Source of the DNA: DATAUK01 sp036268295
Lineage (GTDB): Bacteria; Actinomycetota; Actinomycetes; JAFAQI01
Assembly (NCBI GenBank): GCA_036268295.1
Contig: DATAUK010000030.1
Span: 52,486 to 116,485 of the forward strand
Direction of reading: 5' to 3'
Length of the DNA stretch: 64,000 bases
The notes below the pieces were generated by a model, which did no database searches, was not told the DNA's origin, and saw only the letters and a list, made by a program, of their open reading frames with translations. Shown one piece after another: positions 57,131 to 64,000 of the stretch. The translations under genes and the position numbers were made by a program. Numbering within the stretch: the stretch's first letter is position 1; every line of letters starts with the position of its first letter.

Positions 57131-58812
57131 CAGCGCACCCGCTCCACTCGGCCTTCATCCCAGATCGGCTCGTCGGACTCCGCGACCGTGCCATCCGACC
57201 GGAAGACGACGTACCGGTCGAACGAACGCGCGAACCACCGGTCGTGGGTCACCGCGAGCACGGTCCCCTCGAATGATGCCAGCCCGACCTCAAGGGCATC
57301 GGCCGAGGCGATGTCGAGGTTATCGGTCGGCTCGTCGAGCAACAGCAGGGTGGCGCCGGACAGCTCGAGCAACAGGATCTGTAGCCGCGCCTGCTGACCA
57401 CCGGAGAGCGTCTCGAACGGCTGCTCGCCGGCCCGCGCCAACTCGTAACGGTCGAGCACGCGAGCCGCCTGCTCGCGGCCCATCCCGGCGCGATGCTCAT
57501 CGCCCTTCCAGAGAATGTCGAGCAACGTACGGCCGATCAGCTCGGGATGCTCGTGTGTTTGGGCGAACCAGCCGGGCCGGACCCGGGCGCCGAGCCGCGC
57601 GATGCCGGTGTGCGCGACCGAGGTGATCGGCGCGCCGGCGACCGGCTGGTGCTCGATGTCGGGATCGGACCCGCCGGCCGCGAGCAGCCGCAGAAAGTGT
57701 GACTTGCCCGAGCCGTTGGAGCCGAGCACGGCGACCCGCTCGCCGAACCACACCTCGAGATCGAACGGCTGCATCAGCCCGGTCAGCTCGAGCGACTCGC
57801 AGACCACCGCGCGCTTCGCGGTCCGGCCGCCCGCCAGCCGCATCTTCACGGTCTGTTGCTGCGGGATCGCCTGCGGCGGCCCTTCGCGCTCGAAGCGCTC
57901 CAGCCTGGTGCAGGCGGCCTGGTAGGCGCCCGCCATGCCGTCGTTGTACTTCGCCTTCTCCCACATCCGCAGCACCAGCGCCTTGAGCTTGGCGTGCTCC
58001 TCGTCCCAGCGTCGCTTGAGCTCCTCCAGCCGGGCGTTGCGGTCGGTCCTCGCTGCGGCGTACGACGCGAACCCGACGCCGTGGATCCAGGTCGTGTTGC
58101 CGGCGGCGCCGAGCTCAAGGGTGATGATCCGGTCGGCGGTACGGGCGAGCAGCTCACGGTCGTGGGAGACGTAGAGGACCGTCTTCGGGGTATCGATCAG
58201 CAGCTGCTCGAGCCACCGCTTGGCCGGCACGTCGAGATAGTTGTCCGGCTCGTCGAGCAGCAGCACCTCGTCCGGCCCTCGAAGCAGCGCCTCGAGCACC
58301 AGCCGCTTCTGCTCACCGCCTGACAGCGTCCGCACTTCGCGCCATCGGGCGCGGTCGTAGGGCAACCCGATCGCCGAGACGGTGCAGACGTCCCACACCA
58401 CCTCGATCTCCCAGCCGCCGGCGTCGGACCACTCCGCGAGCGCGTTGGCGTACCGCAGCTGGGTCTTCTCGTCGTCGGTCTCCATCATCGCGAGCTCCGC
58501 GGCGTCGACGGCGGTTGCCGCGTCGCGGACCCGCTGCGGCGCGACCGAGAGCAACAGGTCGCGCACCGTGGACTCGTCGCGCACCGACCCGACGAACTGC
58601 CTCATGACGCCGAGCCCGCCGGAGCCGGTCACCGCGCCGGTGTCCGCTGCCAGATCACCGATGATGATCTGGAGGAGCGTGGTCTTCCCGGCGCCGTTCG
58701 GACCGATGAGCGCGGCCTTCTGGCCGTCGCCGACCCGGAAGGTCACCTCGTCGAGCAGCATCCGGCCGTCGGGCAGCGCGAAACCCACCCGCTGCACGTC
58801 GAGGTGTCCCAT
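57130..58812 (-). CDS. ABC-F family ATPase
   Basis: 560 residues with two ATP-binding domains and no membrane segment. First Walker A ALIGPNGAGKTTLLQ, signature LSGGEQKRLVLEALL, Walker B VLLLDEPDNYLD; second Walker A VLGSNGSGKSHFLRLL, signature LSGGQQARLQILLLEL, LLLLDEPTDNLD. The interdomain linker contains ELKRRWDEEHAKLKALVLRMWEKAKYN, the P-site tRNA-interaction region. ABC-F proteins act on the ribosome in stalling relief or antibiotic resistance. First in an operon with the PaiB-like and VOC genes. Confidence 0.95.
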   Translation of the reverse strand: MGHLDVQRVGFALPDGRMLLDEVTFRVGDGQKAALIGPNGAGKTTLLQIIIGDLAADTGAVTGSGGLGVMRQFVGSVRDESTVRDLLLSVAPQRVRDAATAVDAAELAMMETDDEKTQLRYANALAEWSDAGGWEIEVVWDVCTVSAIGLPYDRARWREVRTLSGGEQKRLVLEALLRGPDEVLLLDEPDNYLDVPAKRWLEQLLIDTPKTVLYVSHDRELLARTADRIITLELGAAGNTTWIHGVGFASYAAARTDRNARLEELKRRWDEEHAKLKALVLRMWEKAKYNDGMAGAYQAACTRLERFEREGPPQAIPQQQTVKMRLAGGRTAKRAVVCESLELTGLMQPFDLEVWFGERVAVLGSNGSGKSHFLRLLAAGGSDPDIEHQPVAGAPITSVAHTGIARLGARVRPGWFAQTHEHPELIGRTLLDILWKGDEHRAGMGREQAARVLDRYELARAGEQPFETLSGGQQARLQILLLELSGATLLLLDEPTDNLDIASADALEVGLASFEGTVLAVTHDRWFARSFDRYVVFRSDGTVAESDEPIWDEGRVERVR

Positions 58813-58927
58813 CGGTCCAGTCTCTCAGCGATGACGAGCGAATTTGACGCGTTCGGTTCAGCACCCGCTGTCAACCTCAGTTGTGGCCCGCGCGTTGAGA
58901 GAGTACGAACACCGCGAAAGGATCTGG

Positions 58928-61246
58928 ATGTCACGTCAACGAACTCTTGCTGGCCTAGCCGCGGTCGCCGCCGTCTTCGGTGGGATCGCCGCGGGGTCGG
59001 CCTCAGGATCGACCCCGGCCGGCACCATCGTCGTGAACCCCATGAGGCCGAGTGCGATCGGCGACGTGGTCACACCGCTGACCGGGTCGGCGTTATGGCT
59101 GGTCTACCAACGAGCGGCGCAGGTGGTGGCACACGCCAGCCTCGACGGTGAGTCGATCCCGACAACCAGCGACGACGCCGCGTCCCGGGTGATTCTGGCG
59201 CGACGTACCGACGGCACCACCGAGAGGGTCAGCAAGTCTCGGGTGGCGGACACCGGCTGGTCGCTCGCCGCCAACGTCCTGACCGCCGCCCGGCCGTATC
59301 CGAGCCGCAAGATCGACTGGTGGAACCTCACGACCCACGCCCATGGCACCTGCACGCTCGCCCGCGGCGCCGGGTACGTGAGTTCGGCGCCCGGCGGGCT
59401 GTTCTTCACCTCGGCCCATGGTCGCCTCGATCGGCTCAACGTCTCCTCCGGCCACGTGCGGAGCTACGGCCAGCCGATCAACGCCGGCATCGGCGGCAGC
59501 ACCGCCGTCGCCGGACCCAACGGCGTCGTCGTCACGCGCAGCGACGTGATCACGAAGTACGTCGCGTACAACCGGCCAGGTCACAGCGTGAGATTGCGCA
59601 CCAGAGGCACCGGCGGTGAGCCGGTCCAGTGCACTGCGGTCAGCGCGACCGACGCCACCTGTTACGGATTCAGCGACGACGATGACTCCGCCACTCCGCA
59701 GTTCGACCTCGTCGTCCCGCTCACTGGCAGCAAGCCGACCGGCTCGCACACGTGCCCCGGGATCCCCGCCGGCTCCGGTCGCAGAGCGATCTGGGCAGCC
59801 GCGCAGACACTCAACACCAAATCCCACTGCGACAACAAGACAATCATCAGCCTGGCTGCCGGCGCCAAAGCGGTCACCGCCACAGCACCGCCGGTGACAG
59901 GCACGCCGACCTCGGCGTACAAAAAGGCGGTCTTCAGCACCATCGAAGGTGACTCGATGGTCGGCGCGACGTCGGCGCAGCACAGTCACACTCTTTTCGA
60001 CGCTCCGGTGTCGCCGGTCAGCATCGGGGGTTTCGCACTCTCGGCCGGCCGGATCACTGACACAGACGATCAGGTCGACCACGACCACCCGACCCACCGG
60101 ATCTCGGTCCGATCGCGGACGCTTGCCGCCACGCCAACCACCCTGACGGCCGGCCCTGCGTCGGTCGTCGGAGGTGACGTAGACAACCAAGCGGTGTACG
60201 GGCCGGCGGTGGCAGCCTCGGGCGACGCCACGGCCTACTTCGTCAACGGCCGGCAAAATCTCGCAAGCACCCTGCGGGTGATCTCCCCGTCCGGCGTGGT
60301 CACCATGCCGGACGTCCTGGCTCCCGACACCTCTGCGCCGACCGTCACGCTGTCGGGCAACCGGGTGCTCTACGAGCACGCGGCCACCGGCAATGACCTC
60401 AAATGGACATGGACGCTGCGAGACCTGCGTACCGGCACGACCCGTGACGTCGGGCCGGCCGATCAGGGCGGCAGCGCAGGCGCGTCGCTTTGGGGCAACT
60501 ACCTGGTGTATCTGCATGGAAGATCAGTCATCCGCCAGAATCTGAGCAGTGGCAGCAAAGTCCTCGTCACCACAATCGCCAAGAACTTCAGCCTCCGCGC
60601 GCTCGAAACGTACGGCGACTACGTGCTCGTCGACTCGCAGTTGTTCGACGTGCGCACCGGCAAGGTCGCGCGCCTGAAGACCGTGATTCCACGGTCGCCA
60701 CTCAACGTCGCGCCAGGGATCAGCTCGGCGGGCGTGGTCATCCTGAACGCAGCCGGCTTCCAGCTTCACACCTGGGCCGGCAAGACGGTCACGTTGCGCA
60801 GCCGCGCGCAGGTTTTGGAAGGAACCCGACCGCAGGTCGAGGACGACGCGATGGGCTGGCTGAGCACGGCAAGCAATCTGAAGGTCGCGCCGATCAACGT
60901 CCCGGTCGCCCAACCGCGATCGCTCGGCGATCCGATCGCGCCCGCCAGCCTGGTCGCCAACGGCTCGACAATGTGGCAGCCGTCGATCCCCTACTCGACG
61001 CCTTTGACGACCTGCACCATGACGATCAGCCAAGGCTCCACCGTCGTGCGGGCGTTGCCCTGCTACTCCTCCCAGGCGGCGCTAGGGGTCGCCTCGGTGT
61101 CCTGGGATGGCCGCGACGGCGGCGGCACGCTGGTATCGGCAGGCTCGTACGTCTGGGCGGTGCATGCCTCCGGCACTAGCGGTGCTGCGCTGAATCCGGC
61201 CGGTGCCAACGCAGACGTCGGCGGGGCGATCACCGTCACAACCTGA
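58928..61246 (+). CDS. Large secreted protein with C-terminal FlgD-like Ig domain
   Basis: 772 residues from ATG 58928 (AAAGGATC upstream); an earlier frame start adds unlike residues. Signal peptide MSRQRTLAGLAAVAAVFGGI.. with cleavage near ASGS. The body has repeated beta-strand segments of a propeller-like kind (e.g. PAVAASGDATAYFVNGRQNL, GNRVLYEHAATGNDLKWTWTLRDLRTG). The C-terminus (VASVSWDGRDGGGTLVSAGSYVWAVHASG) matches FlgD-type Ig modules found in secreted proteins. No catalytic motif. Function unknown. Confidence 0.85.
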   Translation: MSRQRTLAGLAAVAAVFGGIAAGSASGSTPAGTIVVNPMRPSAIGDVVTPLTGSALWLVYQRAAQVVAHASLDGESIPTTSDDAASRVILARRTDGTTERVSKSRVADTGWSLAANVLTAARPYPSRKIDWWNLTTHAHGTCTLARGAGYVSSAPGGLFFTSAHGRLDRLNVSSGHVRSYGQPINAGIGGSTAVAGPNGVVVTRSDVITKYVAYNRPGHSVRLRTRGTGGEPVQCTAVSATDATCYGFSDDDDSATPQFDLVVPLTGSKPTGSHTCPGIPAGSGRRAIWAAAQTLNTKSHCDNKTIISLAAGAKAVTATAPPVTGTPTSAYKKAVFSTIEGDSMVGATSAQHSHTLFDAPVSPVSIGGFALSAGRITDTDDQVDHDHPTHRISVRSRTLAATPTTLTAGPASVVGGDVDNQAVYGPAVAASGDATAYFVNGRQNLASTLRVISPSGVVTMPDVLAPDTSAPTVTLSGNRVLYEHAATGNDLKWTWTLRDLRTGTTRDVGPADQGGSAGASLWGNYLVYLHGRSVIRQNLSSGSKVLVTTIAKNFSLRALETYGDYVLVDSQLFDVRTGKVARLKTVIPRSPLNVAPGISSAGVVILNAAGFQLHTWAGKTVTLRSRAQVLEGTRPQVEDDAMGWLSTASNLKVAPINVPVAQPRSLGDPIAPASLVANGSTMWQPSIPYSTPLTTCTMTISQGSTVVRALPCYSSQAALGVASVSWDGRDGGGTLVSAGSYVWAVHASGTSGAALNPAGANADVGGAITVTT

Positions 61247-61286
61247 TCATCGCTTCGAGCCGTCGATGGGACCGTCGAGGCGGTAT

Positions 61287-61301
61287 TGTAACGGCGTTAC
61301 A
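61287..61301 (+). promoter_or_regulatory. TGTAAC-GGC-GTTACA palindrome, probable TetR operator
   Basis: Perfect inverted repeat with 3-base spacer, 27 bp upstream of the amidohydrolase remnant that leads the TetR gene. TetR-family operators often have this length and TGTAAC/GTTACA form. It probably overlaps the promoter and mediates autorepression by the downstream TetR. Confidence 0.65.
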
Positions 61302-61327
61302 GTGGCCCACGTCAGGGAGCCGGTGTC

Positions 61328-61792
61328 ATGTCGGACGAGCGCTACATGATCATCTCCGCCGACTGTCACGGCGGCGGCAACATCACCGACTACCGGCCCT
61401 ACCTCACCTCGCGCTGGCACGAGCAGTTCGACCAGTGGGCCGCGGCGTATGAGATCCCGTACGAAGACATGAAGGGCCCGGACGGCGACCGCAACTGGGA
61501 CTCCGACCGCCGGCTCAAGGAGCTCGAGGCCGACGGGATCGTCGCCGAGGTCATCTACCCGAACACGGTGCCGCCGTTCTTCCCCAAGGCCAGCCTGGCC
61601 GACCAGCCACCGGCCGCTAACGCCGGCGACCTCACGGCGCTGCGACCGCACGCCGAGCGGATCAACGTCACGCCCGCGACGTTGGGCCAGACCGACGACG
61701 CCGCCAACGTGGCGCGTTGGGCCGGACACCGCGAGGTCGGCCGTCACTGGTTGACCGGCCACGACTTCCCGCTCGCGCCGGTCGCGTCCTGA
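61328..61792 (+). pseudogene. Truncated amidohydrolase (PF04909-type) remnant
   Basis: 154 codons. The first hundred residues match the N-terminus of actinobacterial amidohydrolases: ERYMIISADCHGGG, DRNWDSDRRLKELEADGIVAEVIYPNTVPPFFPKASLADQPP. These enzymes are normally about 400 residues, but here the frame continues with only about 50 residues of unlike sequence and a stop. The catalytic His/Asp set beyond the first motif is gone, so it looks like an internal deletion product. It could still be translated, leading into the TetR gene. Confidence 0.75.
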
Positions 61793-62421
61793 GCAGTACA
61801 TCACCGAGCCGCCCGGCTCGGGAGCAGGTCAGCCGGGACGTTGTCGTCGAGACCGCGCTGCGGTTGATCGAGGAGAACGACATCTCGGCGCTGACGATGC
61901 GCCGGCTGGCGGCCGAGCTCGGCACTGCGGTCACCTCGATCTACTGGCACGTCGGCAACCGCGACGCACTGCTCGACCTGCTGGTCGACCGGCTCCTGGT
62001 CGACATGGGCAAGGTCCGGATCTCCGGTCGCACACCTCGGGCTCGCATCACCTCACTCGCCAACCAGTGGCGTGTCCGGCTGTGGGCGCAGCCGCACCTG
62101 ATCGGTCTCGCGCACGCCCGCGGCCAGACTGCAGCGATGTTCGAGCCGATGCAGATGGCGCTGGCCAGCGAGCTCGCCATGGTCGGGCTGTCCGGCCGCG
62201 CCGCGGCGCCTGCGATCCGCGCGCTGCAGTTCCACGTTGCGGCCTCGGTCGTAATGGAACGAACGGCCGGGCGCGGCCCGGTCACCGGCGTGACCGACGC
62301 GGCAGCCTGGCCCGAGCGTCACGATGCGGCGCTGGTGAAGGCGCTGTCGGCGCCGCTGGACTACGGCGCGGTTTTCACACTCGGGCTCGAGGCGTTGCTC
62401 GAACACCTGCTGCCGGGTTGA
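61717..62421 (+). CDS. TetR-family transcriptional regulator
   Basis: Up to 234 residues. HTH: VSRDVVVETALRLIEENDISALTMRRLAAELGTAVTSIYWHVGNRDALLDLLVD; the rest is a helical ligand-binding domain. No ATG or GTG occurs in frame near the HTH; a TTG at 61717 or a CTG at 61789 (overlapping the remnant's stop) are the only close starts. It overlaps the amidohydrolase remnant, and a palindromic operator lies upstream of both. Ligand unknown. Confidence 0.85.
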   Translation: MGRTPRGRPSLVDRPRLPARAGRVLSSTSPSRPAREQVSRDVVVETALRLIEENDISALTMRRLAAELGTAVTSIYWHVGNRDALLDLLVDRLLVDMGKVRISGRTPRARITSLANQWRVRLWAQPHLIGLAHARGQTAAMFEPMQMALASELAMVGLSGRAAAPAIRALQFHVAASVVMERTAGRGPVTGVTDAAAWPERHDAALVKALSAPLDYGAVFTLGLEALLEHLLPG

Positions 62422-62433
62422 TTCGTCCGGAGC

Positions 62434-62543
62434 AGCACACAACCGAGCCTCGGACGCTGCATTTGAGGCGCTTTGGCGCCTATGCCGGCCGAGCCGCTGT
62501 CATTTGGCGCCTATGCCGGCCGAGCCGCTGTCAGTTGTGTGCT
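62434..62543. repeat. Palindromic element, family B copy 4, with internal 31-bp duplication
   Basis: 110 bp bounded by AGCACACAAC (62434-62443) and GTTGTGTGCT (62534-62543), perfect inverted repeats. Inside are two tandem 31-bp units (62472-62502, 62503-62533; TTTGGCGCCTATGCCGGCCG...). The right terminus encodes the last residues and stop of truA on the minus strand (GCACACAAC TGA). Lies between convergent TetR and truA genes. Confidence 0.85.
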
Positions 62544-63406
62544 CGTGCGAGCCCGGCGGCCACGCGGCGTTGGCGGGTCTGCGCCGCGCGATCCGAGAGT
62601 TGATCGTCAGGCGGGTAGTCGACCGTCATCAGGGTCAGGCCCTTCGCGGCCGCGACATTAACCACTGGCAGCCGTTGCCCGTCGCGCAGCACCTCGGCCG
62701 GCCACTCGGCCGGGCGCCGGCCCTCACCGACGGCGAGCAAGGCCCCGACCATCGAGCGCACCTGATGGCGACAGAACGCATCTGCGCTCGCGGTGACCGC
62801 CACCACCCGGTCCCGATCGCGTGAGACGTCCAATCGCTGCAACGTACGGATGGTCGTCGCGCCCTCGCGATGCTTGGCGTACGCCGCGAAGTCGTGGTGA
62901 CCGACCAGCCCCTGGGCGGCCTCGTGCATCGCCTCGTCGTCCAGCGGCCGCGACCAGCTCAGCGTGTCGTGTCTACGCAGCGGGTTCGCCGGCCCGTCAT
63001 CGATCCGATAGACGTAACGGCGGGCAAGAGCAGAGAACCGGGCATCGAAGTCGGCCGGTGCGATCGTGAGCCGGCGGACGGCGACGTCGTCCGGAAGGAT
63101 GCCCGCCAACCGGCGGGCCGTCATCGCGAGGTCCCCCGCAAGCATCGGGACGTCGACGTGAGCGACCTGGCCGAGGGCATGCACCCCGGTGTCCGTCCGG
63201 CCGGCGACGACGAGCCGCGCCGGACCACCGAGCCGCATCACGGTTGCGAGCGCGTCCTCAACTACCTGCGCGACGGTGCGCAGCTCCGGCTGGCGGGCCC
63301 AGCCGGAGAAGTCGGTGCCGTCGTAGCTCAGGTCGAGACGCAAACGGCAAAGCCCGCCGTCCTCAACGAGGTCAGCGGGCTCAGCCGGTTCGTGCGTTGC
63401 GGTCAC
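62531..63406 (-). CDS. truA: tRNA pseudouridine(38-40) synthase
   Basis: 291 residues. LSYDGTDFSGWARQP, catalytic Asp72 in VAGRTDTGVHALGQ, RRYVYRI and the C-terminal FCRHQVRSMVGALLAVG are typical TruA. It makes pseudouridine at positions 38-40 of the anticodon arm. The start overlaps the rplQ stop by 4 bp, so they are coupled, the common actinobacterial rplQ-truA order. Its last codons lie inside repeat element B4. Confidence 0.97.
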   Translation of the reverse strand: MTATHEPAEPADLVEDGGLCRLRLDLSYDGTDFSGWARQPELRTVAQVVEDALATVMRLGGPARLVVAGRTDTGVHALGQVAHVDVPMLAGDLAMTARRLAGILPDDVAVRRLTIAPADFDARFSALARRYVYRIDDGPANPLRRHDTLSWSRPLDDEAMHEAAQGLVGHHDFAAYAKHREGATTIRTLQRLDVSRDRDRVVAVTASADAFCRHQVRSMVGALLAVGEGRRPAEWPAEVLRDGQRLPVVNVAAAKGLTLMTVDYPPDDQLSDRAAQTRQRRVAAGLARAHN

Positions 63407-64000
63407 TCCGCCGGAGCGTCGCCTGTGGCGTCATCAGCGGAGCCTGTGGCGTCATCAGCAGAGCCGGTGGCGTCAGGCGCCTGGGCAGCCGAGTCCACCG
63501 CAGCAGGTGCCTCGACTTCTGCGGCCGGCTCGTCAGCGACCGCCGCCTCAGCCTCGTCCGCAGCTGCTTCCGGCTCAGCATCGGCTGTGTCCGTGTCAGC
63601 CGCCTCACTGTCACCCGCTTCAGCCTCGGCTGTCTCGGCCTCGACCGCCTCGACGTCGCCGGCTTCACTGCCTTCGCCCTCGACCTCGCCGCCCTCGAGC
63701 GCCTCGGCCTCGGCTGCGTCTGCAGCCTCGCCCTCAGCAACCACGCCGGCGGCCACGTCAGACTCGCCGGCCAGCTCGGCCGCCGCTTCGGTGGTGGCGC
63801 CGGTCGGCCGGCGACGGCGCGCGAAGCGGGTGCCACGCGCGTCCTCGGCCTCGGCGACCGCCTCCTGAGCGACGGTACGGAACTCCACCAGCTCGATGAC
63901 CGCCATCGGGGCGTTGTCGCCCTTACGCGGGCCGATCTTCGTGACCCGGGTGTAGCCGCCGGCCCGTGACGCGAAGCCCGGACCGATCTCGGCGAACAAC
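63403..64000 (-). CDS. rplQ: 50S ribosomal protein L17, C-terminal part with long acidic tail (start beyond window)
   Basis: About 199 residues visible; the N-terminus lies beyond the right edge. LFAEIGPGFASRAGGYTRVTKIGPRKGDNAPMAVIELV is the conserved C-terminal part of L17. Beyond it is an extended Ala/Glu/Asp-rich tail of about 150 residues (e.g. EALEGGEVEGEGSEAGD) ending with repeats of ATGSADD. Actinobacterial L17 often has an acidic extension, but this one is unusually long. The stop overlaps the truA start by 4 bp. Confidence 0.95.
   Translation of the reverse strand, partial: LFAEIGPGFASRAGGYTRVTKIGPRKGDNAPMAVIELVEFRTVAQEAVAEAEDARGTRFARRRRPTGATTEAAAELAGESDVAAGVVAEGEAADAAEAEALEGGEVEGEGSEAGDVEAVEAETAEAEAGDSEAADTDTADAEPEAAADEAEAAVADEPAAEVEAPAAVDSAAQAPDATGSADDATGSADDATGDAPAE

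Noticed and set aside
63507..63899. Pro/Arg-rich open frame antisense to the L17 tail
   Set aside because: It results from the repetitive GCC/GAG codons of the acidic tail on the opposite strand.

Overview
The window is a gene-dense, high-GC stretch of an actinobacterial (Actinomycetota) chromosome. From guaA (about 18.5 kb) to rplQ (right edge) the order guaA, ChoD-like oxidase, guaB3, guaB, DUF5319, BldM-like regulator, groEL1, groES, tsaD, rimI, tsaB, tsaE, alr, nnr, acpS, glmS, glmM, rpsI, rplM, truA, rplQ combines what I recall of the conserved core clusters of Mycobacterium (Rv3396c-Rv3456c) and Streptomyces (bldM/guaB/groEL1 and glmS/alr regions). Frequent GTG starts, 4-bp stop/start overlaps, CIRCE-controlled chaperonins, a His-rich GroEL1 tail and a UPF0182 protein support this. 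I cannot place it below the class with confidence. No rRNA, tRNA, CRISPR array, phage or classical insertion sequence was seen.

Layout. 0-1.8 kb: a minus-strand thiol-oxidation cassette, two DUF929 thioredoxin-like proteins around a vitamin K epoxide reductase homologue. 1.8-6.7 kb: PcrA-like helicase, PIG-L deacetylase, ArgA-type acetyltransferase, and a MarR regulator divergent from YceI with paired operator palindromes between them. 6.8-15.5 kb: a polytopic membrane protein, a secreted penicillin-acylase-family hydrolase, UPF0182 and a two-gene ABC exporter. 15.5-21.3 kb: glutathione peroxidase, RNB ribonuclease, trmB, guaA and a DUF559-type nuclease-like gene. 21.5-27.6 kb: cholesterol-oxidase-like GMC enzyme, two membrane proteins, and an XdhC/MobA-like molybdenum-cofactor accessory cluster with no molybdoenzyme beside it. 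27.6-38.9 kb: guanine nucleotide genes, BldM-like regulator, a secreted protein with repeated PPC-like modules, groEL1/groES, dienelactone hydrolase. 38.9-46.1 kb: t6A tRNA-modification genes and alr, split by a plus-strand pair of PH-domain membrane proteins. 46.1-58.8 kb: cell-wall precursor, CoA and NAD(P)HX repair genes, a sarcosine/dimethylglycine-dehydrogenase-like enzyme, ribosomal proteins S9/L13, and an ABC-F ATPase. 58.9-64 kb: a large secreted protein, an amidohydrolase remnant with a TetR regulator, truA and the C-terminal part of L17.

The least explained signal lies between genes. Two families of small palindromic elements recur. Family A (three copies) is built from units reading CGCATGTGCCAT..GTGGG in a forward/inverted arrangement and begins within a few bases of a TAA stop codon. 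Family B (four copies, 80-110 bp) has terminal inverted repeats AGCACACAAC/GTTGTGTGCT around unrelated interiors; two copies bracket the DUF559 gene and one supplies the last codons and stop of truA. There are also two long unrelated perfect palindromes (4168-4231, 36806-36862), a 29-bp tandem repeat grown from the 3' end of yceI, and a similar 5' leader in front of two unrelated genes (trmB and the sarcosine-dehydrogenase-like gene).
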